Source of the DNA: Modestobacter italicus
Lineage (GTDB): Bacteria > Actinomycetota > Actinomycetes > Mycobacteriales > Geodermatophilaceae
Length of the DNA: 64,000 bases
NCBI RefSeq assembly: GCF_019799965.1
Contig: NZ_JABGCJ010000001.1
Coordinates: forward strand, 762,034-826,033
Direction: 5' to 3'
In this document: one piece after another, positions 28,219 through 35,810 of the stretch
How the letters are laid out: each line of letters opens with the position of its first letter
Position numbering within the stretch: the stretch's first letter is position 1
The notes under the pieces: generated by a model
Databases searched by the model: none
What the model was told of the DNA's origin: nothing
Seen by the model: the letters and a program-made list of their open reading frames with translations, nothing else
Made by a program: the position numbers and the translations under genes

Positions 28219-28524
28219 GTGCGTGCGGAGGCGGAGGCAGCCAGGTGGAGCCTGCTGCTGGCTCTGCTGCTGAGCACCCTGCTGCTGGTGCTCCCGGTGC
28301 ACGGGTCCACCGGCTCGGTCACCGCGCTCAGCACGGCCCTGGCCCTCGCGCTCGCCGCGCGCCTGCTGTCCCGCGCGCCGCTGACCGGCCGGTCGGCCCT
28401 GCGGGTCGACGTCTCCCCCGACGCCCCGGCCGCCGACGAGCGGTGCCGCCGAGGGTCCTTCCGCCGGCAGAGCAGCCCCGACGCGCCCGGCCGGGTCCTG
28501 CCGCGCGCACCTCAGCCCGCCTGA
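28219..28524 (+). CDS. DUF6412 family small membrane protein
   Basis: The 101-residue protein starts at a GTG (28219). After a short acidic N-terminus come two hydrophobic segments (WSLLLALLLSTLLLVLPV and TALSTALALALAARLL). The C-terminus ends with SSPDAPGRVLPRAPQP, the typical DUF6412 tail motif as I recall it. DUF6412 genes in actinobacteria commonly stand next to an additional YidC-like insertase, as here, so it may be an accessory or substrate of that insertase. This role is inferred from gene context alone. Confidence 0.75.
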   Translation: MRAEAEAARWSLLLALLLSTLLLVLPVHGSTGSVTALSTALALALAARLLSRAPLTGRSALRVDVSPDAPAADERCRRGSFRRQSSPDAPGRVLPRAPQPA

Positions 28525-28715
28525 CCCCCTCGGTGGCCGCGCCCGCCGGCTGAGCCATCGCGCTCGCCGCGCCTCGTCGGCCGAGGGGGCTGCCGGCTCG
28601 ACCACCCGGTCTCCGTACGGAGCCCGGGTGCTACCCCGTCCCCTCGCGTCGCGCCCCGCACCGGTCTCCCACTGCGGCCGCGCAGCGACGCACCCGAACC
28701 GTCTCGAGGTCTCGC
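28525..28715 (+). promoter_or_regulatory. 191-bp leader between DUF6412 and the YidC-like gene with a strong palindrome
   Basis: The palindrome CTCCGTACGGAG (28611-28622) is extended on both sides by ACCCGG / CCGGGT (28603-28628, one mismatch). A CCCCCTCGG ... CCGAGGGGG pair lies further upstream. It could be a terminator of the DUF6412 gene plus a promoter, or a structured leader. I cannot assign a known riboswitch class. Confidence 0.4.
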
Positions 28716-29573
28716 ATGCTCGACTGGCTCTACACCGTGATCGCCTGGACGTTGGCGCAGTGGCACGCACTGCTCGCCACGTTCCTCGACCCGGCCGGCG
28801 GCCCCGCCTGGGTGCTGGCCATCGTCCTGCTCGTCATCACCGTCCGACTGCTGCTGTTCCCGCTGTTCGTGCGGCAGCTGCGCTCGCAGCGGGCGGTGCA
28901 GGAGCTCCAGCCGGAGATCCGGGCGCTGCGCGAGCGGCACTCCGGCGACGCACAGCGCCTCAGCCGCGAGGTCCTGGCGCTCCAGCAGGAGCGCGGGGTC
29001 AACCCGCTGGCCGGCTGCCTGCCGGCACTGCTGCAGGCCCCGGTGTTCCTCGCGCTGCTGCACGTGCTGCGCAGGCTGGCCCCGGGGGCGGACGGGCTCT
29101 ACGGCTGGTCCTGGGAGCTCACCCAGCAGGCTGCCGGCGCGACGCTCGCCGGGGCGCCGATCTCCAGCTCGTTCACCATGCGCGAGCCGCTGCGCTCGGC
29201 CGTCCTCGACCAGGCCGGCGCCTCGGAGACGCGGGTCCAGGTGGTCGCCACGGTGCTGATCGTGGCGATGTGCCTGACCTCGTTCCTCACCCAGAAGCTG
29301 ACCCAGCGGCGGGCCGGACCGGTCGAGGGCCAGGCGGCCACGGTGCAGAGGGTGCTGCTCTACGGCCTGCCGGCCGGGCTCCTGGTGACTGGGTTCTTCT
29401 TCCCGGTCGGGGTGCTCCTGTACTGGACCACCAGCAACCTGTGGACGCTCGGCCAGCAGCTGTACGTGCTGCGCCGGATGCCGCCGCCGGCCGCTCCGCC
29501 CCTGCGCACGCCCGCCCCCGCTCCCCGGCCGGGAGCGAAGCCGGCGCACCGGCGACGGCGGAAGGCACGCTGA
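28716..29573 (+). CDS. yidC: YidC/Oxa1-type membrane protein insertase (second, non-rnpA-linked copy)
   Basis: The 285-residue protein has the Gram-positive YidC plan: an N-terminal helix (MLDWLYTVIAWTLAQWHALL), a helix with VRLLLFPLFVRQLRSQRAVQEL, and a cytoplasmic helical hairpin around EIRALRERHSGDAQRLSREVLALQQERGVNPLAGC. Further helices follow, including GLPAGLLVTGFFFPVGVLLYWTTSNLW. The tail is proline- and arginine-rich. In the housekeeping locus yidC lies beside rpmH, rnpA and jag. None of these is here, so this is probably a specialised paralogue. There is no signal-peptide Cys. GAGGT precedes the ATG. It works in the membrane and inserts proteins alone or with SecYEG. Confidence 0.9.
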   Translation: MLDWLYTVIAWTLAQWHALLATFLDPAGGPAWVLAIVLLVITVRLLLFPLFVRQLRSQRAVQELQPEIRALRERHSGDAQRLSREVLALQQERGVNPLAGCLPALLQAPVFLALLHVLRRLAPGADGLYGWSWELTQQAAGATLAGAPISSSFTMREPLRSAVLDQAGASETRVQVVATVLIVAMCLTSFLTQKLTQRRAGPVEGQAATVQRVLLYGLPAGLLVTGFFFPVGVLLYWTTSNLWTLGQQLYVLRRMPPPAAPPLRTPAPAPRPGAKPAHRRRRKAR

Positions 29574-29610
29574 CCCACCGGGACGGACGACGACGGGCCA
29601 GGATGGCGCC

Positions 29611-30252
29611 GTGCCGATCGACGCCGCCGACCTCGAGGCCCTGCTCCCGCCGCTGGACGACGCTCCCGGCCCGGAGCTGACCGCCGGCGGGACCGCGGAC
29701 GGGCTGCGCTTCCCGGGGCCCGCCCTGGCCGGGGACGCGACCGACGCCCGCTTCCTGGAGTGCGTGCTCACCGACTGCGACCTGGCCGGCGTGCCGTTCG
29801 ACCGCGCCCGCCTGTCCACCTGCCTGCTCACCGCGCCACGCTCACCGGCCTGGTCGCTGGTCGACGCGACACTGCTGGACGTGGTCGTCGACGGCGGCCG
29901 GTTCGGCGCGGTCACCGCCTCGGGCGCCGGGCTGACCCGCGTGGCCCTGACCGGGGTGAAGGTGGACTTCCTGGACCTGCGCGGCGCCACCTCGGTCGAC
30001 GTCGCGCTCACCGGCTGCACCATCGGTGAGCTGGACGCCACCGGCGCCGACCTGCGCGACGTCCGGCTGGTCGACTGCACGGTGGGCTCGCTGGTGCTGC
30101 GGCAGGCCCGCAGCCGGGACGTCGACCTGCGCGGCGCGGAGGTCGAACAGCTGGACGGCGTCGCCGACCTGCGCGGCTGCACGATCAGCCCGGCGCAGCT
30201 GACCGGCTGGGCCGCCGGGCTGGCCGCCGAGCTGGGCATCCGGGTGGGCTGA
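29611..30252 (+). CDS. Pentapeptide-repeat protein
   Basis: The 213-residue protein consists largely of A(D/N)LXX-like repeats with the five-residue period typical of a right-handed quadrilateral beta helix: for example DATDARFLECVLTDCDLAGVPFDRARLSTC and later GATSVDVALTGCTIGELDATGADLRDVRLVDCTV. The GTG at 29611 follows AGGATGG. Some family members mimic DNA and protect gyrase (MfpA, Qnr), but most have no known role, and nothing here points to gyrase. It begins 37 bp after yidC on the same strand. A hairpin follows. Confidence 0.85.
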   Translation: MPIDAADLEALLPPLDDAPGPELTAGGTADGLRFPGPALAGDATDARFLECVLTDCDLAGVPFDRARLSTCLLTAPRSPAWSLVDATLLDVVVDGGRFGAVTASGAGLTRVALTGVKVDFLDLRGATSVDVALTGCTIGELDATGADLRDVRLVDCTVGSLVLRQARSRDVDLRGAEVEQLDGVADLRGCTISPAQLTGWAAGLAAELGIRVG

Positions 30253-30355
30253 CCGGTACCCCGCCGACGCGACGTCGACCGGGCCGACTGCCCTGGCAGG
30301 ACCGAGCTGTGGGCCCTCAGCCCCGACGCCTGCTGGTGCTCCACCGCTGGAGCTG

Positions 30356-30386
30356 GTGCTCTGCTGCCCACCAGGCAGCAGAGCAC
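30356..30386 (+). terminator. 12-13 bp hairpin after the pentapeptide-repeat gene
   Basis: Arms GTGCTCTGCTGC (30356-30367) and GCAGCAGAGCAC (30375-30386) pair perfectly. Just upstream CTGGTGCTC is repeated twice around CTCCACCGCTGGAG, so two alternative hairpins can form. The remaining intergenic bases up to 30515 show no gene. Confidence 0.7.
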
Positions 30387-30515
30387 GAGCGTCCCGGGAG
30401 CAGCGTCCAGCCCCGGCGGATCTCGGCTGCTCCACCCACTCGCGGAGGGCCGGCCCAGCGCCGGGGGAGCGGCCCGCTGCTCCGGTCCGACGACCGGGCA
30501 GTCACGTTCGCGAGC

Positions 30516-31784
30516 TCAGGACGCCGAACCGGCTCCGTGGGCGGACAGCAGGCCGGTGAGCAGCCCGGCGAGCGCGTCCGGGGCGTCTCCGGAGAGCAGC
30601 CCGGCAGCGGCGAGCACGTAGCGGGAGTCGACGACGACCCGGGTGCCGGCCAGCACGCCGCCGGCCCCACCACGGTCGGCGGCCAGCCGCGCCACCACGC
30701 CCTGCACCGCGGCCGGCTCGGCGTGCCGGAAGACGCCACCGGAGAGCACCACCAGCCCGACTCCACGGGCGCTCGCCCCGCCCGGCCCGTAGGCGGCCTC
30801 GGCCCGCAGGTGCCGGCGCAGGGCGACCACGGCGGCCGCCTCACCGAGCGCCAGCGGGTCCTCCCCCGGGGCGTCGAGCCCCTCGGCCAGTGCGGCCTCG
30901 CGGAGCGCGCCGGCACTGGCCTGCACGCCGAGGTCGCCCTCCACGGTGCGCCGCCGGGCCGGGACCCCGACAGCCGAGCGCGCCAGCGAGGTCTGCTCGG
31001 CATCGGCCGCCGGGACGCAGTGCACGTCGGTGGTGGCCCCGCCGACGTCCAGCACCAGCACGCCGGGCACCTCGTCCCCCGCCCGCAGCGCGGCCAGCGC
31101 GGCCACCCCGTCGAGGACGGCGTCCGGGGTGACCGCACGCACCCACTCCCGCAGCCGCGGGTCGGTGGACAGCCGGTCCCCGCCGATCACGTGGGTCAGG
31201 AAGACGTCCCGGATCGCCGCCCGGGCCGGCTCCGGGGCCAGCCGGCCGATGTCGGGCAGCACGTTGTCCACCGCGGTGACCGGGCGGCCTGCGTCCGCGA
31301 GCTGGCCGGCCACCTCGTCCCGGACGGCGGCGTTGCCGGCCAGCACCACCGGGACGGACCGTTCCCACCCACCCAGCGCGGCGGCGTTGTGCCGCAGCAC
31401 CGCCGCATCCCCGCCGTCGGTGCCGCCCACCAGCAGGACGACGTCGGGGGCGGCCTCGCCCAGCCGTTGCAGCGCGGCGTCGTCCAGCCGGCCGGCCGCG
31501 ACGTGCACCACCCGGGCGCCGGCGGAGAGTGCGGCCCGGTGGCCGGCCTCGGCGCTGATCAGCTCCTCGTAGCCGACCACCGCCAGCCGGAGCCCGCCGC
31601 CGGCGCTGGAGCAGGCGCGCACCGGTGCGTCCCAGCCCGCGGTGGCGTCGAGGACCCCGGCGACGACGTCGTCCGGGGTGGTCGGGGCCTGCCGGGTCTC
31701 CACCAGCCGGCCGGTGGGCAGCTCGACCAGCGCCGCCTTCGTCCAGGTGGACCCGATGTCGACGCAGGCCACCCGCTCGCTCAC
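30516..31784 (-). CDS. MutL-family ATPase (glutamate mutase/aminomutase type), orphan
   Basis: The 422-residue protein has the actin-like ATPase motifs VACVDIGSTWTKAALVEL at the N-terminus, SAGGGLRLAVVGYE, LLVGGTDGGD and VLVLDVGGATTDVHCV. These mark the glutamate-mutase MutL family, which is unrelated to mismatch-repair MutL. Family members stand beside B12-dependent glutamate or ornithine mutases and probably help maintain or reload cobalamin. No mutase subunit gene is visible within several kilobases, which is unusual. Its ATG overlaps the stop of the saccharopine-dehydrogenase-like gene, so the two are coupled and may share a pathway. Confidence 0.85.
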   Translation of the reverse strand: MSERVACVDIGSTWTKAALVELPTGRLVETRQAPTTPDDVVAGVLDATAGWDAPVRACSSAGGGLRLAVVGYEELISAEAGHRAALSAGARVVHVAAGRLDDAALQRLGEAAPDVVLLVGGTDGGDAAVLRHNAAALGGWERSVPVVLAGNAAVRDEVAGQLADAGRPVTAVDNVLPDIGRLAPEPARAAIRDVFLTHVIGGDRLSTDPRLREWVRAVTPDAVLDGVAALAALRAGDEVPGVLVLDVGGATTDVHCVPAADAEQTSLARSAVGVPARRRTVEGDLGVQASAGALREAALAEGLDAPGEDPLALGEAAAVVALRRHLRAEAAYGPGGASARGVGLVVLSGGVFRHAEPAAVQGVVARLAADRGGAGGVLAGTRVVVDSRYVLAAAGLLSGDAPDALAGLLTGLLSAHGAGSAS

Positions 31785-32887
31785 GGGCGGACGACGCCGG
31801 CGGTGGCCGCACCGGCGGTGAGCTCGGCGAGGCCGAACGCCTGCACCGGGCCCAGCGCACCGGTGCCCTGCACCCCGCCCTCGGCGGCCCGGACCGCCGC
31901 CCAGGCGAGCAGGTCCGCGGTCATCGGGTAGGGATCGGGGCCGAGCAGCCGCACCCGGGCCACCCGCTCCCCCGCGGCGTCGCGCACCTCGGCGACGACG
32001 TGCGTGCGGCTCGGGCCCTGCGTGGTCGGCGCGGTGGCGAACCGGCTCCCGATCAGGTCGGCCAGGCGCGTCAGACCGGCCGGTGCGCCGGGGACCCGGC
32101 CCAGCACCGGGCCCAGCGGGGCCAGCCGGTGCGCCACCTCGGTCGCCGGGCCGAACCAGTCCAGGTAGACCCCGACCGTGCGCAGGGAGGGCGCCAGGCC
32201 CGGCAGGGTGAGGTGCTCGGAGCCGCCCACCGACAGGCCGCGGCGGGTGCGCCCGGCCACGTCGAACCGCCAGTCGTGCACCCCGGCGGGCTCGGTGACC
32301 AGCCGGCCACCGGACCAGGCGTGCCCCGGTTCGAGCAGCACGCCGAGCAGCGAGACCAGCGTGCCGCGGGAGAACCCCTGCCCCGGACCGGCGTCCCGGG
32401 AGTACCCGACGTCGACCCGGTGCGCTCGGTCCCCGGCCTCGGCCAGCGCCAGCGCGCCGGCCAGCACGCCCGGCACGTAGTCGTGGCCGAACGCGGTCAG
32501 CAGCGCCGCCCCCGACCGCTCGGCCCGGGGGCCGAACTCCTCGAACACCCGGCGCAGGAACGGCGGCTCGCCGGTCGAGTCGAGGTAGACCGCACCGGCG
32601 TCCGCGGCGGCAGCGACTGCGGCCTCGCCGTGGCGCAGGAACGGGCCCACGGTGGTGACCAGCACGTCACCGCGACCGATCAGGGCCCGCACCGAGGCCT
32701 CGTCGGTCACGTCGGCCGTGGCGGTGTCCAGCGGGCCGGCGTCGCCGCCCAGCTGCCGGGCCAGCGGCGCCAGCCGGGCCGGGTCGCGGCCGGCGAGCAC
32801 GGGCCGGGCACCGCGTGCGGTGAGGGCGGCCGCCGTCAGGCCACCGGTGTGGCCGGTCGCGCCGAGCAGGACGATCCGAGCGGGCAT
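31781..32887 (-). CDS. Saccharopine dehydrogenase-like NAD(P)-binding protein
   Basis: The 368-residue protein starts with the Rossmann motif IVLLGATGHTGGLTAAAL and continues with VLAGRDPARLAPLA and DVLVTTVGPFLRHGEAAVAAAA, the usual pattern of the saccharopine dehydrogenase / trans-acting enoyl reductase group. It binds a nicotinamide cofactor. The reaction is unknown, because this group includes lysine-pathway, lipid-pathway and uncharacterised members. It is coupled by ATGA overlap to the downstream MutL-type ATPase gene. A role in amino-acid catabolism is possible but is only inferred from that pairing. Confidence 0.83.
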   Translation of the reverse strand: MPARIVLLGATGHTGGLTAAALTARGARPVLAGRDPARLAPLARQLGGDAGPLDTATADVTDEASVRALIGRGDVLVTTVGPFLRHGEAAVAAAADAGAVYLDSTGEPPFLRRVFEEFGPRAERSGAALLTAFGHDYVPGVLAGALALAEAGDRAHRVDVGYSRDAGPGQGFSRGTLVSLLGVLLEPGHAWSGGRLVTEPAGVHDWRFDVAGRTRRGLSVGGSEHLTLPGLAPSLRTVGVYLDWFGPATEVAHRLAPLGPVLGRVPGAPAGLTRLADLIGSRFATAPTTQGPSRTHVVAEVRDAAGERVARVRLLGPDPYPMTADLLAWAAVRAAEGGVQGTGALGPVQAFGLAELTAGAATAGVVRP

Positions 32888-32992
32888 GAGCGGACAGTAG
32901 CGACGACCCAGCCCTCGCCTTGCGGAACTGCGCGGTCCGCGGGTGCGCCGCCCCGCACCGGGTAGCCGGGGGGCGATGTCCCCCTGCCGCCG

Positions 32993-33694
32993 TCAGCGCC
33001 CCGAGCCGTTCGGCCCCTGCTCGAGGCCGACCCGGCCGGCCAGCGCGGCGGCCTCCACGCGGGTGGAGACCCGCAGCTGGCGCAGCAGGTTGGCCACCAG
33101 CCGCTTCACGGTGCGCTCGGAGACGTGCAGCGTGGTGGCGATGTCGACGGTGCTCGTGCCGGCGGCCACCAGCTTCCAGAGCCGGCGGTCGTCGGCGGAC
33201 AGCTGCGCGGCGATGCCCTGGTCGGCGCTCGGCGCGGCGTCGTCCAGCAGCTGGCGCAGCAGCGACTCCGGGATCACCGACCAGCCGTCCAGCACGGCGA
33301 GCAGCGGGCGCACGAGCGCCTCCGGGCTGGTGGTCTTCGGCAGGAACGCGCTGGCCCCGGCGCGCAGCGCCTCCAGCGCCGCGTCGGCCTCGGCCAGCCC
33401 GGAGAGCGCGACGATCCGCACCATCGGCTCAGCCCGCCGGATGGCCGCGATCGCCCGCGTGCCACCGGGCGGGGGCATGTGCAGGTCCACCACGGCGACG
33501 TCGGCGTGGTGCCGGCGCACCAGCGCTGCACCGGCCGACGCGTCCTCCGTCGTCCCGACCACCCGCACCCGGCCGCCGCTCTCCGGCGGCAGCAGCAAGG
33601 ACAGCCCACGACTGAACAGCGGGTGGTCGTCGATGACCACCACGTCCACGGGGGGACGGTGCTCAGCAGCGGCACCGACGTCGAGTCCCTCCAC
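32993..33694 (-). CDS. Response regulator with REC and LuxR-type HTH domains
   Basis: The 233-residue protein has a receiver domain (VVVIDDHPLFSRGLSLL, phospho-acceptor Asp in VAVVDLHMPPPGG, switch Ser in IVALSGLAEA, Lys in FLPKTTSPEA). The C-terminal HTH reads LVAAGTSTVDIATTLHVSERTVKRLVANLLRQL. The GTG at 33694 is chosen because GGGAG lies just upstream. A GTG at 33649 would begin exactly at the receiver domain but lacks a ribosome site. It is divergent from a soluble histidine kinase-like gene 60 bp away, the likely partner. Confidence 0.88.
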   Translation of the reverse strand: MEGLDVGAAAEHRPPVDVVVIDDHPLFSRGLSLLLPPESGGRVRVVGTTEDASAGAALVRRHHADVAVVDLHMPPPGGTRAIAAIRRAEPMVRIVALSGLAEADAALEALRAGASAFLPKTTSPEALVRPLLAVLDGWSVIPESLLRQLLDDAAPSADQGIAAQLSADDRRLWKLVAAGTSTVDIATTLHVSERTVKRLVANLLRQLRVSTRVEAAALAGRVGLEQGPNGSGR

Positions 33695-33754
33695 GTCACT
33701 CCCAGAGTCAGCTGCGCCCGGCCCGGCTGACCGACCGCAACCCCGGAGGTGCCC

Positions 33755-34471
33755 GTGACACTCGCTGCCGACACACGCCCCGCCACGTTGCCCGGACTGC
33801 TCACCGACCTGGTCCGGGTCGTGCGCAGCCACCTGCCCCACCCTGCCGCCGAACCGGTGAGCACGGGAGACGCACTGGTGCGTGCCCTGTGCCACGACAT
33901 GCGCAGCCCGCTGGCCGCCCTGGAGTCGGTGCTCGACCGGCTGGACGCCGACGACGACCGCCGTCCCGAGCTGCTCGAGCTGGCCCGCGCCCAGGCCCAG
34001 CACCTGGCCTCGATGCTCCGCACCGCCAACGCCACGGGAGGCGCGCCGGAGCGGCGCGGCGCCCGGAGCCTGGCCGACGTGCTGCAGGCGTCGGTGGCCG
34101 CCTCCGGGCTGCCCGCCACCCAGCTGACCGTGCGGGTCGGGGAGGACGCCGCGGACGTCGTCGTCGGCGACGCCCGGGTGCAGCGCATCTTGACCAACCT
34201 GCTGGAGAACGCACACCGGCACGGGCAGGGCCGTCCGGTCCGGCTGCGGGTCGACCGCCGCGCGGAGTGGGTGGAGTTCGCCCTCACCCAGCCTGGGGTC
34301 CCGGCCGACCGGGTGCTGGGGCACCTGAACCGGCTGACCCCGCCGGTCGACCTGAGCGGGCTGGGGCTGTGGTCGGTGCAGCGGCAGACCCGCGAGCTGG
34401 GCGGCCGGCTGGCCTGGTGCCTGGGTGAGGACGGCGACTTCACCCTGGTGGTGCGGCTGCCGGACCGCTGA
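33755..34471 (+). CDS. Soluble histidine kinase-like protein without sensor or membrane domain
   Basis: The 238-residue protein holds a HisKA-type phosphoacceptor helix (LVRALCHDMRSPLAALESVLDRL, His about residue 46) and an HATPase domain with N-box RILTNLLENAHRHGQG and a G-box in LSGLGLWSVQRQTRELGG. No transmembrane helix, PAS or GAF domain is present in its 45-residue N-terminus. It must therefore sense through a partner or act as a phosphotransfer protein. The GTG at 33755 follows GGAGG with five bases between. It is divergent from the response regulator gene and is the likely cognate kinase. The usual F-box is indistinct. Confidence 0.82.
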   Translation: MTLAADTRPATLPGLLTDLVRVVRSHLPHPAAEPVSTGDALVRALCHDMRSPLAALESVLDRLDADDDRRPELLELARAQAQHLASMLRTANATGGAPERRGARSLADVLQASVAASGLPATQLTVRVGEDAADVVVGDARVQRILTNLLENAHRHGQGRPVRLRVDRRAEWVEFALTQPGVPADRVLGHLNRLTPPVDLSGLGLWSVQRQTRELGGRLAWCLGEDGDFTLVVRLPDR

Positions 34472-34484
34472 GCCTGCGCCGGGG

Positions 34485-35096
34485 TCAGCCCCGGCGGTGC
34501 AGTTCGTCCAGGTGGGTGCCGAGCACCTCGGTCGCCCACCCGGTGGGGGCGGACTCAGCCTGCCGGACCAGCTGGAGGGCCAGCCCGTCGACCAGGGCGT
34601 GCAGCCGGCGACCCTCCAGCGGCACGTCGAGACCGGGCCGGGCCCAGCCGGCGTCGACCAGTGACGCGACCACGCCGGTCGTGACGGCGGCCAGCTGCGC
34701 GTGCGCGGTGTCGTAGACCGCCCGCAGCGCCCCGCCACGCGGGGCGAGTGAACCCAGGTGCAGGAAGACGTCCATCTCCAGCCGGCGCTCGGCGTCCAGC
34801 GGCAGCAGCTCGCGGAGGACGGCGGTCTGCGCCACCGGTGCCTCCGCGTCCAGCTCCAGGGCCGCGACCCGGTCGGCCACCCGCCGTGCGACCAGCTCCA
34901 GGGAGAAGACGAGCAGCGCCTCCTGGGTGGGGAAGGCCCGTCGCAGCGAGCCGGTGGCCAGGCCTGCCTCGGCCGCGACGTTGCGCACGGACAGCGCGGC
35001 GACGCCGCCGCGGGCGAGCACCCGCCAGGCCGCCTGGGCCACCTCGACCTCACGGGCGGCGTGGTCGATCAACCGGGGCACACCGGGAATGTACAC
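34485..35096 (-). CDS. TetR family transcriptional regulator
   Basis: The 203-residue protein has the TetR HTH (VAQAAWRVLARGGVAALSVRNVAAEAGLATGSLRRAFPTQEALL) and an all-helical ligand domain whose closing part is LVDGLALQLVRQAE. A GTG at 35096 or at 35081 can serve as start. Neither has a clear ribosome site, so the message may be leaderless. It is divergent from a membrane-protein gene, and two copies of ACACAGTCGT lie in between. It probably controls that gene and itself. The ligand is unknown. Confidence 0.88.
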   Translation of the reverse strand: MYIPGVPRLIDHAAREVEVAQAAWRVLARGGVAALSVRNVAAEAGLATGSLRRAFPTQEALLVFSLELVARRVADRVAALELDAEAPVAQTAVLRELLPLDAERRLEMDVFLHLGSLAPRGGALRAVYDTAHAQLAAVTTGVVASLVDAGWARPGLDVPLEGRRLHALVDGLALQLVRQAESAPTGWATEVLGTHLDELHRRG

Positions 35097-35131
35097 AGTC
35101 GTGCTAACTTGCTGCTTGTTGACACAGTCGT
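35093..35131. promoter_or_regulatory. Two direct copies of ACACAGTCGT between the tetR and membrane-protein genes
   Basis: The ten-base repeat is at 35093-35102 (overlapping the tetR start) and 35122-35131, 29 bases apart, which is close to three helical turns. This is a candidate TetR operator pair. TTGACA within the second copy could serve as a -35 element. Confidence 0.6.
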
Positions 35132-35149
35132 ACCAGCAAGGAGTCCGGC

Positions 35150-35698
35150 GTGATCCTGACCGTGGTCGTGGCCTGCGAGATCGGCTTCTGGGTGGCGGTG
35201 CTGGCCGGCCTGGCTGCCCGTTACCTGCTGCGCGCCCGCCGGCTGAGCACCGTCCTGCTGCTGGCCGCGCCGGTGATCGACGCCGTGCTGCTGGTCGCCA
35301 CCGCACTCCACCTGCGCTCGGGCGCGACGGCCTCCTGGGAGCACGGCCTCGCCGCGCTCTACATCGGCTTCTCCGTCGCCTACGGCCACCGGCTGGTGCA
35401 GTGGGCCGATGTCCGCTTCGCGCACCGGTTCGCCGGTGGCCCGGCGCCGGTGAAGCCCACCGGCGCGGCGTACACCCGCGCCTGCTGGGCCGACGTGGGC
35501 CGCACACTGCTGGCCGCGCTGGTGGCCGGCGGCGTCCTCGCCGGGCTGGTGGCCTGGGTCGACGCCCCGGACCGGACGGCGGCGCTCAGCGCGGTGTACC
35601 CGCTGCTGGCGGTGATCGTCGGGATCGAGCTGCTGTGGGCGGTCAGCTACACCATCTGGCCCAAGGCGCCCGCCCAGGAGGCCACCGTCGGTCGCTGA
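35150..35698 (+). CDS. Membrane protein of unknown function under probable TetR control
   Basis: The 182-residue protein has five hydrophobic segments, from ILTVVVACEIGFWVAVLAGLAARYLL to LLAVIVGIELLWAVSYTIWP. It has short loops and a conserved-looking SVAYGHRLVQWADVRFAHRFAG stretch. The GTG start at 35150 is preceded by AAGGAG. I have seen similar proteins next to TetR genes in other actinobacteria but cannot name the family. Lack of a transporter signature argues against a drug pump of the MFS or SMR type. Confidence 0.75.
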   Translation: MILTVVVACEIGFWVAVLAGLAARYLLRARRLSTVLLLAAPVIDAVLLVATALHLRSGATASWEHGLAALYIGFSVAYGHRLVQWADVRFAHRFAGGPAPVKPTGAAYTRACWADVGRTLLAALVAGGVLAGLVAWVDAPDRTAALSAVYPLLAVIVGIELLWAVSYTIWPKAPAQEATVGR

Positions 35699-35734
35699 GC
35701 AGGTCGGCCCCTGCGGGCCAGCGGACGGCACGGG

Positions 35735-35770
35735 GGTGACACCGGCCGGGGGCATCCCCCTGTTGTCACC
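35735..35770. promoter_or_regulatory. Compound hairpin upstream of the manganese catalase gene
   Basis: The outer arms GGTGACA (35735-35741) and TGTCACC (35764-35770) enclose an inner hairpin GGGGG-CAT-CCCCC (35748-35760). It ends 40 bases before the catalase start. It may be the terminator of the upstream membrane-protein gene or a regulatory element of the catalase leader. Confidence 0.55.
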
Positions 35771-35810
35771 GCGAGGGCGGCGACAGCGACGACGCAGAGG
35801 GAGAACGCCC

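Noticed and set aside
28525-28715. A known riboswitch (for example yybP-ykoY type) before the YidC-like gene
   Set aside because: Only a palindrome is visible. None of the conserved single-stranded bases of a known class could be matched by eye.
30516-31784. DNA mismatch-repair MutL
   Set aside because: The motifs are actin-like ATPase motifs of the glutamate-mutase MutL family, not the GHKL ATPase of mismatch repair.
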